From positions 248,001 through 312,000 of the forward strand of contig NC_015709.1 in assembly GCF_000218875.1 (NCBI RefSeq): DNA of 64,000 nt, given 5' to 3'. Below, piece after piece: positions 1 to 9,454 of the stretch (position 1 is the first letter of the stretch; every line of letters starts with the position of its first letter). This DNA is from Zymomonas mobilis subsp. pomaceae ATCC 29192 (GTDB lineage Bacteria > Pseudomonadota > Alphaproteobacteria > Sphingomonadales > Sphingomonadaceae). Under the pieces are notes generated by a model. That model ran no database searches and had not been told where the DNA came from. It worked only from the letters and a program-made list of their open reading frames with translations. A program made the position numbers and the translations under genes.

Positions 1-226
1 CCAGCGAACGCGCTAAAATATCAGCACGCATAACCATTCCGGCACCGCCACCTGAGGGGGTATCATCCACAGTATGATGACGGTCAGTAGCAAAATCACG
101 GATAGGAATAGTATCCAGTGACCAGATACCTTCCTTTAAGGCTCTGCCGGCTAAACTATAGCCAAGGGGCCCAGGGAATATTTCGGGATAAAGCGTAAGA
201 ACGGACGCTGAGAAAGAGGGGGTCAT
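1..226 (-). CDS. trmD: tRNA (guanine-N1)-methyltransferase TrmD, N-terminal part
   Basis: Partial gene running off the left edge. The visible reading begins [19 protein letters not shown] and continues through a [14 protein letters not shown] segment, which is typical of the TrmD SPOUT-fold N-terminus. TrmD methylates G37 of tRNAs reading CNN codons, using SAM. Its ATG overlaps the rimM stop codon (ATGA arrangement), so translation is coupled, and the order ffh-rpsP-rimM-trmD matches the conserved operon. The C-terminal part lies outside the window. Confidence 0.93.
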   Translation of the reverse strand, partial: MTPSFSASVLTLYPEIFPGPLGYSLAGRALKEGIWSLDTIPIRDFATDRHHTVDDTPSGGGAGMVMRADILARSL

Positions 227-711
227 TCAATAAAATCGGCGGCAATCACAAGATGATCATCTTGAAAAGTAACGGCTTGAGCAATCGGTACCATAAACCG
301 TTTTTGATCCGCTTTTTCTATTTCAAGAATGTCGCCCGCACCATAATTTTCGACAGCGACGGAAATACCAATTTTATTACCCGTCTCATCAAGGCAAGGC
401 AAATCAATTAAATCAACATGGTAATATTCATCAGCCGGTAAATCCGGTAAAGCCTTACGGGGTACTGTTAAAGCAGTTCCCCGTAAAGCTTCGGCCTGAT
501 TACGATCCGTTATTTCTAAAAAACGAACAACCCAACCTTTGGTATCAGGTCGTAATTTTTTCAGCGTTAACGATGACCCGTTCGCCTCAAATACACCATA
601 GGCTTTAAATTGAGCCGTATCCTCGGTGAAAGGCTTTAGCCGCACCTCTCCTGTTACGCCATGGGCGCCTGTTACGACTGCAAGCGTAATGGGACGATCG
701 GCGGCTATCAT
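223..711 (-). CDS. rimM: Ribosome maturation factor RimM
   Basis: A 162-residue protein of normal RimM length. The N-terminal RimM domain (about residues 8-85, with [15 protein letters not shown]) is followed by a PRC-barrel domain beginning near [11 protein letters not shown]. RimM assists late 30S assembly around the 16S 3' major domain and binds ribosomal protein S19. It lies 4 bp after rpsP and overlaps trmD by 4 bp, so it is co-transcribed with both. No odd features. Confidence 0.95.
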   Translation of the reverse strand: MIAADRPITLAVVTGAHGVTGEVRLKPFTEDTAQFKAYGVFEANGSSLTLKKLRPDTKGWVVRFLEITDRNQAEALRGTALTVPRKALPDLPADEYYHVDLIDLPCLDETGNKIGISVAVENYGAGDILEIEKADQKRFMVPIAQAVTFQDDHLVIAADFIE

Positions 712-715
712 AAAA

Positions 716-1141
716 TTAAGCCTCGGTTGCAGGCGCAGCTGCTTCTTCTGCTACAGCGGGTTCAGCAGGCGCTTCGCTGGCAGCCTTGGCAGCTTCAGCA
801 GCATCAGCTGCTTTTTGAGCGCGTTCTTCAGCCCGTTCCTTAGCCTTTTCACCCGGTTCTGCTTTTTTCGGGTTATTACGAGCAGCGCGTTCTAACAGAC
901 CTGCTGCATCAAAGAAGCGAGCAACGCGATCGGTAGGTTGTGCCCCCACAGATAACCAATGACGAGCGCGGTCAAGGTCTACGATGACGCGATTTTCATC
1001 TTCTTTGGAAAGCTGAGGATTGTAGCTACCAATCTTTTCGATGAAAGAGCCATCGCGCGGGCTGCGAGAATTAGCAACAACGATACGATAATACGGACGG
1101 CGCTTAGCACCACCACGAGAAAGACGAATTGAAACGGCCAT
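716..1141 (-). CDS. rpsP: 30S ribosomal protein S16
   Basis: The N-terminal 85 residues carry the S16 signature (start [20 protein letters not shown], then SPRDG, GSYNP and [15 protein letters not shown]). The 141-residue length exceeds the usual 80-90 because of a low-complexity Ala/Glu/Lys/Pro tail from about residue 90, a common alphaproteobacterial feature. S16 is a small-subunit assembly protein. It lies 44 bp downstream of ffh and 4 bp upstream of rimM in a conserved translation/secretion operon. Confidence 0.96.
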   Translation of the reverse strand: MAVSIRLSRGGAKRRPYYRIVVANSRSPRDGSFIEKIGSYNPQLSKEDENRVIVDLDRARHWLSVGAQPTDRVARFFDAAGLLERAARNNPKKAEPGEKAKERAEERAQKAADAAEAAKAASEAPAEPAVAEEAAAPATEA

Positions 1142-1185
1142 TATATTTTCCTTTCACCAAAAAACTAGAAATATTTGTTATTAAA

Positions 1186-2616
1186 TTACTTACGGCCAAA
1201 GCCACCAAAACCGGGAGGAAGTCCCGGCATACCCCCCGCAGGCGGCATAGGCGGGCCACCCCCGTCCAAGCCACCCCCGCCCAGCATTTTCATCAAGCCT
1301 TTGATGCCACCCAGTTTCTTCAGACGTTTCATCGCTGAAGACATTTCCTGATGCATTTTTAAAAGCCGATTTATTTCCTGAACGGTTGTACCGGATCCTT
1401 TGGCAATACGAATTTTGCGTTTGGCATTGATGAGTTCCGGACGCGTTCTTTCCTTGGGCGTCATGGAATCAATCATGGCTTCCATTTTAATCAGAATCCG
1501 GTCATCAACCTGACCATTTGCCATCGCATTTTTGATCTGCTTGACACCGGGCAACATCGAGGCAAGTGCCCCGACCCCACCCATACGGCGCATTTGACCA
1601 AATTGTTTCTTGAGATCATTAAAATCGAAACGCCCTTTGGCCATTTTGGCTGCCAAGGCTTCTGCTTCGTCCTTTTCAATCGTTTCGCTGGCCTTTTCGA
1701 CCAAGGAAACAATATCCCCCATACCAAGAATACGGTTCGCCACCCGATCAGGATGGAAAGGCGAAAGACCATCAAGCTTTTCACTGGTTCCGACAAATTT
1801 AATCGGCTTACCTGTGACTGCACGCATGGAAAGCGCTGCACCACCGCGGGCATCCCCATCCATACGCGTTAATATAACGCCGGTAAGATCTACCTGCTCT
1901 GAAAAACTACGGGCGACATTGACGGCATCTTGACCCGACAGCGCATCAACAACCAATAGAGTTTCAATAGGCTGAGTGCTGTCTGCAACAGCCTTCATTT
2001 CATCCATCAGCAACTGATCGACATGAAGCCGCCCAGCCGTATCCAGAATAACAACGTCATAGCCCTGTAATCGGGCAGCCGTTAACGCGCGTTTAGCAAT
2101 TTCGACTGGTTGCTGACCTGAAACAATCGGTAAGGTGGGAACATTGGCTTGCGTTCCCAAGGTGGCCAATTGTTCTTGCGCTGCTGGACGATGGACATCC
2201 AAAGACGCCATTAAAACACGTTTGTTGTCTTTTTCGGTAAGCTTTTTGCCTAATTTGGCAGAAGTCGTCGTCTTACCTGAACCCTGTAAACCTACCATTA
2301 AAATGACAGCAGGCGGATTGACCGCAAGATTAAGATCACTTGCCTCGGCACCCAGCATCTCAATCAGCCCATCATGGACGATTTTAACGACTTGTTGGCC
2401 TGGTGTTACCGATTTTAAAACATTTTGACCAATAGCTTGTTCTGTAATTTTACTAACAAAATCACGAACAACCGGTAAGGCAACATCCGCTTCCAAAAGG
2501 GCAATACGCACTTCGCGCATTGCTTGGCGGACATCATCCTCGTTAAGGGCACCACGACCACGCAGCCGATCAAAGACTCCGCTTAAGCGCTCGCTAAGAC
2601 TGCCGAACATCGCCAT
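1186..2616 (-). CDS. ffh: Signal recognition particle protein Ffh
   Basis: A 476-residue SRP54-type GTPase. The N domain (1-90) precedes the G domain with P-loop GLQGSGKT at 109-116, then DTAGRLHVD and TRMDGDARGG. The C-terminal Met-rich M domain ends in a Gly/Pro/Met-rich tail (GGGGLDGGGPPMPPAGG). Ffh binds 4.5S RNA and signal sequences and docks with FtsY, which is also encoded in this window at 5105. First gene of the ffh-rpsP-rimM-trmD unit; its promoter should lie just right of 2616. Confidence 0.97.
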   Translation of the reverse strand: MAMFGSLSERLSGVFDRLRGRGALNEDDVRQAMREVRIALLEADVALPVVRDFVSKITEQAIGQNVLKSVTPGQQVVKIVHDGLIEMLGAEASDLNLAVNPPAVILMVGLQGSGKTTTSAKLGKKLTEKDNKRVLMASLDVHRPAAQEQLATLGTQANVPTLPIVSGQQPVEIAKRALTAARLQGYDVVILDTAGRLHVDQLLMDEMKAVADSTQPIETLLVVDALSGQDAVNVARSFSEQVDLTGVILTRMDGDARGGAALSMRAVTGKPIKFVGTSEKLDGLSPFHPDRVANRILGMGDIVSLVEKASETIEKDEAEALAAKMAKGRFDFNDLKKQFGQMRRMGGVGALASMLPGVKQIKNAMANGQVDDRILIKMEAMIDSMTPKERTRPELINAKRKIRIAKGSGTTVQEINRLLKMHQEMSSAMKRLKKLGGIKGLMKMLGGGGLDGGGPPMPPAGGMPGLPPGFGGFGRK

Positions 2617-3039
2617 CCCTTCCCGTATAAGCCGTAATGATAAGATTACGACAAGCTATCAAACCGATCAGAAGAATATTTCCGATACCTTGTAAAAAAC
2701 TATATTTTACACCTTAAAAACGCAAAATACGCCGGTGGGCGAAAACTCGCTGACCGACGTGCGACATAAGGCTTATAATACAGATGTCTATCACAAAATT
2801 TCTGTCCTTTTACGGAAGTAGTCACTCTTTGGCAAGCGATACTCTCTTTTCTGGAAAAAATTAATATAATACATTGATATAAAAAGATTTTAATTTCTAA
2901 GTGTATAGGATTTATCTTGAAATTTTTGCTATGAAACTTTGATTTTTAGATAGATTCTGTCTGAAAAATATTTATGGAATCCATTTGATCTTCTATCAGA
3001 CCGATTTCCTCAAAAACAAAAATCAGCTAGAGAGCCGAT
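2617..3039. other. Divergent intergenic region ffh / dapF
   Basis: AT-rich, 423 bp, no credible small gene. It must hold the leftward ffh promoter and the rightward dapF promoter. A perfect TATAAT lies at 2865-2870 on the plus strand, about 170 bp before dapF, but I see no good -35 partner, so it is only a candidate. Confidence 0.4.
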
Positions 3040-3849
3040 ATGACTTTCTCTTTCCATAAAATGCATGGGCTTGGTAATGATTTCATCATTCTGGATGCCC
3101 GAAAAACGCCTATCCAAATGAATGCTGCGCGCGCGCAGGCTTTAAGTAACCGTCATACGGGTATTGGCTGTGATCAGCTTATCATTATCGGTACTGGTGA
3201 CGAACAAGCCGATGTTTCGATGCAAATATGGAATGCTGATGGTTCCGAAGTCGAGGCCTGCGGTAATGCTACCCGTTGTGTGCCTGTATTTATCGGGCAT
3301 GACGTCATAATCCGTACAGCCGCCGGTTTGCTCGATGCGCGTTTAGCGGATGAGGGCGCCTGTGTTGATATGGGGCAACCCCGTTTTTCATGGCAGGAAA
3401 TTCCTTTGGAATATGCTATGGATACGTTGGCTCTGCCGGTTGCATGGGGAAATTTAAAACAGCCCACGGCTGTGAACATAGGAAATCCACATCTGGTATT
3501 CGTTGTTGAGGATGTCGATGCTATTGATTTTGGTCAATTAGGGCCAATTATTGAATATGATCCGTTGTTTCCCGAAAGGATCAACGTCAATATCGTTATG
3601 GTGGTGGGTAAAAATCACCTGAAAATGCGCACATGGGAACGCGGTGCCGGTTTAACACGGGCTTGTGGAACGGGGGCTTGTGCGACTTTTGCTGTCACTA
3701 AAAAACGGGGTCTCGTTTCGGGTAAAACCTTGATTGACTTACCGGGGGGGCAGTTACTTTTAAATGATAATGAAAAAGGGCATATTATTATGCAAGGGCC
3801 TGCCCAATATGTCTTTAAGGGTGAAGCCGACTGGGCTAATTTTTCATGA
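3040..3849 (+). CDS. dapF: Diaminopimelate epimerase
   Basis: A 269-residue enzyme interconverting LL- and meso-diaminopimelate for lysine and peptidoglycan synthesis. The two catalytic thiols are in conserved contexts: C74 in EACGNATR and C209 in RACGTGACATF. The N-terminal HKMHGLGNDF motif is also typical. The stop codon overlaps the ATG of the next gene (ATGA), implying translational coupling with the tRNA-modifying enzyme. Length is normal (E. coli 274). Confidence 0.96.
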   Translation: MTFSFHKMHGLGNDFIILDARKTPIQMNAARAQALSNRHTGIGCDQLIIIGTGDEQADVSMQIWNADGSEVEACGNATRCVPVFIGHDVIIRTAAGLLDARLADEGACVDMGQPRFSWQEIPLEYAMDTLALPVAWGNLKQPTAVNIGNPHLVFVVEDVDAIDFGQLGPIIEYDPLFPERINVNIVMVVGKNHLKMRTWERGAGLTRACGTGACATFAVTKKRGLVSGKTLIDLPGGQLLLNDNEKGHIIMQGPAQYVFKGEADWANFS

Positions 3850-5108
3850 GTAAACCTGATATTATTACCTTAGGATGTCGTCTTAATATTGCTGAGAGTG
3901 AATCTATAAGGCAGTCCTTGATTAATAAAGAGAGTAGTCAGGATCTTATTGTTATCAACAGCTGTGCTGTGACGTCTCGTGCTGTCGCACAAACGCGACA
4001 AGCTATTCGCCGTGCACGGCGGGAACGGCCTGATGCTCGTATTGTCGTAACGGGCTGTGCCGCGCAAATTGATCCCGAAATTTTTGCCAAAATGCCAGAA
4101 GTATCCCGTGTTATCGGGAATATCGAAAAGCATCAAATCCAATCCTTTGCTTTTTCTGATCAACAATCTGATGAAGATCGGGTGCAGGTCGCGGATATTA
4201 ACAGTTTAAAAGAAACGGCCCCTCATCTCATTACCGCTTTCAGTGAGCATAGTCGCGCTTTTTTAGAAATTCAGAATGGCTGCGATCATAATTGTAGCTT
4301 TTGTATTATTCCGCAAGGACGAGGACGCAATCGTTCCGCTTCCCGTGAAGAAATTATCCGCTGTGCAGAACGCTTGGTAGAAGCGGGTCACCAAGAATTA
4401 GTTCTCACCGGCGTTGATCTTACGTCTTATGGGGATGATTTATCGGAACAAGATACACTCGCCCATTTGATCGACCATCTGTTAACACAGATAAAAGCGC
4501 TAAAACGGATAAGACTTTCCTCACTCGATCCTAATGGGGTGGATGATTATTTGTTCGAATTAATCACGGGGGATGAACGGATTATGCCGCATGTCCATCT
4601 GTCCCTACAAGCAGGGGATGACCTGATTTTAAAGCGGATGAGACGGCGACATACCCGTGCCCAATCAATAGAATTGGTTTCTCGTCTAAAGGCAAAACGG
4701 CCCCAAATTGTAATTGGCGCTGATTTAATCGCCGGCTTCCCGACAGAAGATGAGCAGATGGCAAAAAACTCTCTTCAATTGATTGAAGATTGTGATATCG
4801 TTTTCGGGCATATTTTTCCTTACTCACCTCGCCAAGGCACGCCTGCTGCCAGAATGCCCCAAGTCCATACGGCTTTTATCAAAGAACGTGCCGGGAAGTT
4901 ACGGGAAGCGGCGGCCAAACAACAACAGCTTTGGCTACAAAGCTTGATAGGTAGTCATCAATCGGTGTTATTAGAAGGGGATGGCTATCGTGGCCATACG
5001 CCACAATTTGCGCCTATCCGCCTTGCTGAACCTGTTACAGAAGGCGGGATTGTTGAAATCGCTGTTACCAGCGCGGATAAAGATGGCCTGATCGGTAAAA
5101 AATTATGA
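3846..5108 (+). CDS. mtaB: MtaB-type tRNA methylthiotransferase
   Basis: A 420-residue radical-SAM methylthiotransferase of the MiaB/MtaB family. The N-terminal UPF0004 domain has cluster cysteines C11, C40 and C71. The radical-SAM cluster is C146-x3-C150-x2-C153 (GCDHNCSFC). A TRAM-like tail follows residue 360. MtaB converts t6A37 to ms2t6A37 in tRNA. The LGCRLN start and CIIPQGRGRNRS segment favour MtaB over MiaB or RimO. It overlaps dapF and ftsY by 4 bp each, so the three genes form one tight operon. Confidence 0.88.
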   Translation: MSKPDIITLGCRLNIAESESIRQSLINKESSQDLIVINSCAVTSRAVAQTRQAIRRARRERPDARIVVTGCAAQIDPEIFAKMPEVSRVIGNIEKHQIQSFAFSDQQSDEDRVQVADINSLKETAPHLITAFSEHSRAFLEIQNGCDHNCSFCIIPQGRGRNRSASREEIIRCAERLVEAGHQELVLTGVDLTSYGDDLSEQDTLAHLIDHLLTQIKALKRIRLSSLDPNGVDDYLFELITGDERIMPHVHLSLQAGDDLILKRMRRRHTRAQSIELVSRLKAKRPQIVIGADLIAGFPTEDEQMAKNSLQLIEDCDIVFGHIFPYSPRQGTPAARMPQVHTAFIKERAGKLREAAAKQQQLWLQSLIGSHQSVLLEGDGYRGHTPQFAPIRLAEPVTEGGIVEIAVTSADKDGLIGKKL

Positions 5109-6034
5109 GTGAAACGCCTTGGTATAAAAAAATCGGTTTGGGTCTGAAACGGACATCTGATCGGTTAAGTGAAAATCTATCGTCTATTGCGCTTAAAGCG
5201 GCGCTTGATAACGAAACCTTGGATAAAATTGAAGAAGCGTTGATTGCGTGTGACCTTGGCCCTGGTACAGCCGAGCGTATTCGCCACCGGCTTTCTAGTG
5301 AACGTTTTCCCCAAGGCATTACCGAAATTGAAGTTCGGGAAGTCGTCGCACAAGAAATAACAAAAATTTTGGCACCGGTTGCTAAACCTATCGAGATTGT
5401 CGCTTTTCCACGACCTCAGGTTATTTTAGTTATCGGTGTTAATGGTTCGGGAAAAACGACGACTATCGCCAAGCTTGCCCATTGGTTTCAGGAATTGGAT
5501 TATGAAGTCATGTTGGTGGCAGGGGATACCTTCCGCGCGGCGGCTATCGGACAACTGACGGTATGGGCAGAAAGACTAGATGTCCCGATTATTAGCGGTG
5601 AGGAAGGCGCAGATGCTGCAAGTCTTGTTTTTAAAGGACTTAAAGAAGGAACCGCACAAGGTACAGATGCTTTAATAGTGGATACGGCAGGCCGCTTACA
5701 AAATAAAGTTGGATTGATGGATGAATTGGCCAAAATCCGAAAGGTGCTTGGACGTCTTAATCCCGCTGCTCCGCATGATGTCATTTTAGTCTTGGATGCG
5801 ACGAATGGGCAAAATGCATTGTCACAAATCGAGGTTTTTAAAGAAATCGCGGGCGTCTCCGGCCTGATTATGACGAAACTGGATGGTACCGCGCGCGGGG
5901 GTATTATGGTAGCTGCCGCTGAAAAATATGGCTTACCTATTCATGCTATCGGTGTTGGTGAAAGTTTGGATGATTTACGACCCTTTGACCCCGAAGCAGT
6001 TGCTCGGGCTATTGTAGGATTACCGCATAATTAA
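5105..6034 (+). CDS. ftsY: Signal recognition particle receptor FtsY
   Basis: A 309-residue SRP GTPase with P-loop GVNGSGKT at 111-118, then AGDTFRAAA, DTAGR and TKLDGTARGG. The acidic A domain of E. coli FtsY is almost absent, leaving only a short amphipathic N-terminus (WYKKIGLGLKRTSDRLS), as in many alphaproteobacteria. FtsY receives ribosome-SRP complexes at the membrane. The ATG overlaps the mtaB stop. RNase P RNA follows in the same direction. Confidence 0.96.
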   Translation: MSETPWYKKIGLGLKRTSDRLSENLSSIALKAALDNETLDKIEEALIACDLGPGTAERIRHRLSSERFPQGITEIEVREVVAQEITKILAPVAKPIEIVAFPRPQVILVIGVNGSGKTTTIAKLAHWFQELDYEVMLVAGDTFRAAAIGQLTVWAERLDVPIISGEEGADAASLVFKGLKEGTAQGTDALIVDTAGRLQNKVGLMDELAKIRKVLGRLNPAAPHDVILVLDATNGQNALSQIEVFKEIAGVSGLIMTKLDGTARGGIMVAAAEKYGLPIHAIGVGESLDDLRPFDPEAVARAIVGLPHN

Positions 6035-6087
6035 AGCTGGTAGCAATAATAGCGCTCGACATCGGGACGATTTTTGTTATCACCCTC

Positions 6088-6467
6088 TTAAGCCAGAGGA
6101 TCGGGCGGCCGCCGGTATGAAGTTTTCATGCGGGAGGAAAGTCCGGGCTCCAAGGAGTAACGGTGCCGGATAACATCCGGCGAGGGTGACCTTAGGGAAA
6201 GTGCCACAGAAAACGAACCGCCTTCTTACTTTTGTAATGGAGGTAAGGGTGAAAAGGTGCGGTAAGAGCGCACCGCATTTTCGGTAACGAAAATGGCAGG
6301 GTAAACCCCACCGGGAGCAAAACCGAATAGGGATGGCATATGGGCTGGCTCCGCCCCGTCATCCGGGTTGGTTGCTGAAAACCAGAAGTAATTCTGGTTT
6401 TAGATGAATGGTCGCCTATCCAGCTTGGCTGGTGGACAGAACCCGGCTTATAGATCCTCTGGCTAAG
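6088..6467 (+). ncRNA. rnpB: RNase P RNA (class A)
   Basis: The bacterial RNase P RNA core is directly visible: GAGGAAAGTCCGGGCTCC near 6133-6150, the GAGGGTGACC and ACAGAAA elements around 6181-6214, and GGACAGAACCCGGCTTATAG near the 3' end. The terminal helix P1 closes it: TTAAGCCAGAGGATC (6089-6103) pairs with GATCCTCTGGCTAA (6453-6466). This RNA is the catalytic subunit that trims tRNA 5' leaders. An ORF on the opposite strand here is an artefact. Confidence 0.95.
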
Positions 6468-6642
6468 AGATTGACTCATTAAAGTATAAGTAATTATTTT
6501 GAGCGCATTCTTTTGTTTTATTTACTTATTTGCTTTTCTTTTAGAAAAAGAAGTATGTAACTCTTTCCCCCGAATTGTAGCGCTGTAAAAATTCGTTCTT
6601 TGGGGATTCGATTTTTGAAATTCTTACGCTGAGCGGATTATT

Positions 6643-7167
6643 ATGGCTCGATATACAAAATCCCGTGACTGGGGCTTTCCTCGTTGGCGCGGTTATACCG
6701 ATACTAATCATGCTGCCCAGAAGGTGCGGATGTGTGACCGTGAAGGTTGTACTCTTCCAGGCAATTTCCCAGCCCCGAAATCACCCAACAGCCCTGAACG
6801 TTGGTATTTCTGCGAAGAGCATGTCACCGAATATAACCGCGGTTGGGATTATTTTGCCGGCTTATCCAAAGAAGAAGCCGCCAAGCGACAGGCCGAAGAA
6901 AAAAGCCAATCGACGGGGTATGCCTATTCAAGTTACAGTTGGGAAGGATCAGCATCAGGCCGTTCAAACGAAGTTATTCAGGCTCTTAAAGTCTTAGAAT
7001 TAGAAGTCGATGCCGATTTCGAAGCCATTAAAATACAATGGCGTCTTTTGGCTAAAAAATGGCATCCTGATCTTAATGGAGGTAATGAGGAAGCCGCTAA
7101 GCGCTTTCAGGCCATTCAGGCTGCTTTTGATTTATTGAGAAACAGAGAAGAACGGGGTAGCCTTTAA
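6643..7167 (+). CDS. J-domain protein with N-terminal Cys cluster
   Basis: A 174-residue protein with a C-terminal J domain (about 110-170). It has the DnaK-stimulating HPD triad at 141-143 in KKWHPDLNGG. The N-terminal half carries C31, C36, C57 and H60 in a CDREGC...FCEEH arrangement that could bind zinc. It is therefore a co-chaperone of unknown client, not DnaJ itself (no G/F region or CR-type zinc finger). Similar small DnaJ-like proteins occur across alphaproteobacteria. It stands alone downstream of rnpB. Confidence 0.85.
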   Translation: MARYTKSRDWGFPRWRGYTDTNHAAQKVRMCDREGCTLPGNFPAPKSPNSPERWYFCEEHVTEYNRGWDYFAGLSKEEAAKRQAEEKSQSTGYAYSSYSWEGSASGRSNEVIQALKVLELEVDADFEAIKIQWRLLAKKWHPDLNGGNEEAAKRFQAIQAAFDLLRNREERGSL

Positions 7168-7195
7168 AAAAGGCACTTTAATAATAGAAAAATAG

Positions 7196-7627
7196 TTAAT
7201 CCGTTGATTCTGGTAAAGGTTTTTTCTGGGCAATATCAGCCGCAATGCTTTGCGCTTGCTGATAGGTCAAAGGGACAGAAAAGGTTAATACATTGTCACT
7301 GATAGGACTTCCCAGAACAAGCTGACTAAGCATTTTACCTTTGAATCTAATCTCAATCATCTGACTAAAACCATTACCAGCCGTGGCATCTGTCAGTTTT
7401 TCAGTACCTTCACCGGTCAGTGTGAGCATAATAACCGGATTGCCTTTTAATTGCGGTAGGGCTCGGGCATCAATAATTTCTGTTGGATCAATTTTCACCT
7501 CTCCAATGTAAAAACCGTCATCCCTTCGAGATTTTTGCGTGGGGTGGCTGTTTTCTTCCATAGGTATCGGTACTGCCTGAGAAGCAACAGGCGGTGCTGA
7601 TAAAAGCAAAAGGCTGGATAATATCAC
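7196..7627 (-). CDS. Secreted SecD-like P1 head domain protein
   Basis: 143 residues with a GTG start that overlaps the sufE stop. A short hydrophobic N-terminus (ILSSLLLLSAPPVASQA) reads as a signal peptide. Residues 45-135 (VMLTLTGEGTEKLTDATA, IEIRFKGKMLSQLVL, YQQAQSIAADI) resemble the periplasmic P1 head subdomain of SecD, without any transmembrane part of SecD. Function unknown. Translational coupling to sufE suggests co-expression only, not a shared reaction. Confidence 0.7.
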   Translation of the reverse strand: MILSSLLLLSAPPVASQAVPIPMEENSHPTQKSRRDDGFYIGEVKIDPTEIIDARALPQLKGNPVIMLTLTGEGTEKLTDATAGNGFSQMIEIRFKGKMLSQLVLGSPISDNVLTFSVPLTYQQAQSIAADIAQKKPLPESTD

Positions 7628-8037
7628 TGATAGCGCTCCGCTGTAGCACGGATAAGGGCAATCATATTGGGAATACCTTGAGTGCGATTAGAACTCAGCT
7701 GATTTTTAAGATCAAAGGGCGCTAATAAAGCTTCGATGTCGGTCTCGACGATAGCAGACGGCGCTTTATCTTGAACCGCTAATAGAACCAAGGCGATAAT
7801 ACCTTTTGTAATGGCCGCATTAGAGTCAGCCAGAAAATGAAGGGTTCCGTCTTCTTTTCGGGTCGGATAGACCCAGACCGATGCAGAACAACCTTTAACC
7901 TTGGTTGCCTCTGTTTTTAAAGCTTCGGGCATTTCTTCAAGTCGCCGCCCCAGATCAATAAGCAAACGATAACGGTCATCACTTTCAAGAAAGCTGTATT
8001 CTTCTTCTAAATCAGTAAGATTGGTCATAAGATGCAT
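7624..8037 (-). CDS. sufE: SufE family Fe-S assembly protein
   Basis: A 137-residue SufE-like sulfur acceptor. The catalytic cysteine is C50 in the KGCSASVW motif, and the LGRRLEEMPEAL segment is typical. SufE takes persulfide sulfur from a SufS-type cysteine desulfurase and stimulates it. A desulfurase gene is present at 45222 but is not adjacent. Two in-frame ATGs (residues 1 and 4) are possible starts. The stop overlaps the GTG of the following secreted protein gene. Confidence 0.9.
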   Translation of the reverse strand: MHLMTNLTDLEEEYSFLESDDRYRLLIDLGRRLEEMPEALKTEATKVKGCSASVWVYPTRKEDGTLHFLADSNAAITKGIIALVLLAVQDKAPSAIVETDIEALLAPFDLKNQLSSNRTQGIPNMIALIRATAERYQ

Positions 8038-8211
8038 TTATTCAGTTAAGGAAAGATATATCTTTTATGGCAATAAATAGCATAAAATAGCAATATAAAT
8101 TGGATTATTGTGATAAAATTATCAATGCTATGCCCTTTTACCCACAGTTGAATAAACCTTCTTTTTTTCTCGATTTGATAGGGTGATCGATAAGGCTTTT
8201 TTTTAATCAAT

Positions 8212-9330
8212 TTAAACATGTATTTTTTGTGAGAAAAAAGCGACCCCGCTTAACAGAAACGCAATCAGGAAAAAGGATATTTTTAAACCGGCAAGATTAG
8301 CAATAAAACCGACTAAAATAGGACCTGCCAAAACGCCCATATATCCTACTGTTGTCACAGCTGAAATCGCAAGATGGCTGGGCATGATAGTTTGTCGTCC
8401 GGCCGTACTATAAACAATCGGAACGATATTGGCACATCCTAAACCAATAAGGGCATATCCGATGAAGGTCGCAGAAACGACAGGCATAAAAATCACAATC
8501 AGATAACCTACCATAGCCAAAAGGCTTCCTAAAAAAACTGTTCGCATACTACCCAGTTTTTCAATAATCTTATTACCGAATAATCGGCCACAGGTCATAA
8601 GTGTCGAGAAACAGGCATATCCCCATCCCGCCTGTTCAACGGATACTTTTCGGATTGAAGTCAGAAAAATACCTCCCCAATCAAGCACTGCGCCTTCTGC
8701 AAGAAAGGCCACGCAACACATACCGCTTAAAAGCCAGACCATGCCTTTTGGTATAGAAAAAAACGAGCCAGTATTGCCCTCGCCTTTAACAGGTAACAAA
8801 AATTTCCAAACTGCTGCTAACAGACAAAAAAGAACAACCGAGCATAAGATCGCCGCCGCCAAAGGCGGAAATGCCTTTGAAAAAATGAGAGCCATGCCGC
8901 CCGCCCCTGCCGCGCCACCAATACTATACAAAGCATGGAACCCTGAAAGAATAGGGCGTTTAGCGCGTTTTTCGACAATAATAGCATGGATATTCATGCC
9001 GGCATCAACGGCACCAACAGCAGCACCCACAATTAATAAGCTTAAACCTAGCAAGACAGGAGAGGATAAGGTTGCAATAAAAGGTAGGATAACCACAGTA
9101 ACAATAACACCGAGAGTGATAACCAAACGGCATCCAAAACGCGCAACCATGCTACCTGCCATGGGTAGCGAAAGAATGGCCCCCAAGCCTAAACATAACA
9201 AAAGATAGCCCAATTGCCCGTCTGAAATAGCGGCGTGCTTTTTGACAAAAGGGATTAAGGCCCCCCATATTGAAATTGCGCTTCCAAGAAGAAAAAACAT
9301 TGTTGCCGTCGCGATTCTCTCGCTTTTCAT
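8212..9330 (-). CDS. MFS transporter, YbjJ/FucP-like
   Basis: A 372-residue hydrophobic protein with about 12 predicted membrane segments. It has an MFS-type loop after segment 2 (GSMVARFGCRLVI) and an EKLGSMR repeat in the second half. The N-terminus (MFFLLGSAISIWGALIPFVKKH) recalls the YbjJ/fucose-permease branch. The substrate cannot be told from sequence. It is a single gene flanked by AT-rich spacers on both sides. Confidence 0.82.
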   Translation of the reverse strand: MKSERIATATMFFLLGSAISIWGALIPFVKKHAAISDGQLGYLLLCLGLGAILSLPMAGSMVARFGCRLVITLGVIVTVVILPFIATLSSPVLLGLSLLIVGAAVGAVDAGMNIHAIIVEKRAKRPILSGFHALYSIGGAAGAGGMALIFSKAFPPLAAAILCSVVLFCLLAAVWKFLLPVKGEGNTGSFFSIPKGMVWLLSGMCCVAFLAEGAVLDWGGIFLTSIRKVSVEQAGWGYACFSTLMTCGRLFGNKIIEKLGSMRTVFLGSLLAMVGYLIVIFMPVVSATFIGYALIGLGCANIVPIVYSTAGRQTIMPSHLAISAVTTVGYMGVLAGPILVGFIANLAGLKISFFLIAFLLSGVAFFSQKIHV

Positions 9331-9454
9331 GGCAAATCCTTAAAAATATTTTTTGTTTTTATTTTTAAAATTTAAAAATATAAAGATTAAATAAATCAAG
9401 ATCTTAGAAAAATAAAATGGACTATTAATTTTATTTTACTTTAGAATCCTACCT

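Noticed and set aside
1491..1859. 122-codon open frame on the minus strand
   Set aside because: A shadow in another frame of ffh, with no recognisable protein features.
6192..6479. 95-codon open frame on the minus strand
   Set aside because: It lies wholly inside the RNase P RNA gene on the opposite strand; the RNA signature is unmistakable.
8138..8146. TTACCCACA as a DnaA box
   Set aside because: One mismatch to the consensus and isolated; expected by chance.
8741..9208. 155-codon open frame on the plus strand
   Set aside because: Antisense shadow of the MFS transporter, rich in Pro/Ala/Lys from reversed membrane codons.
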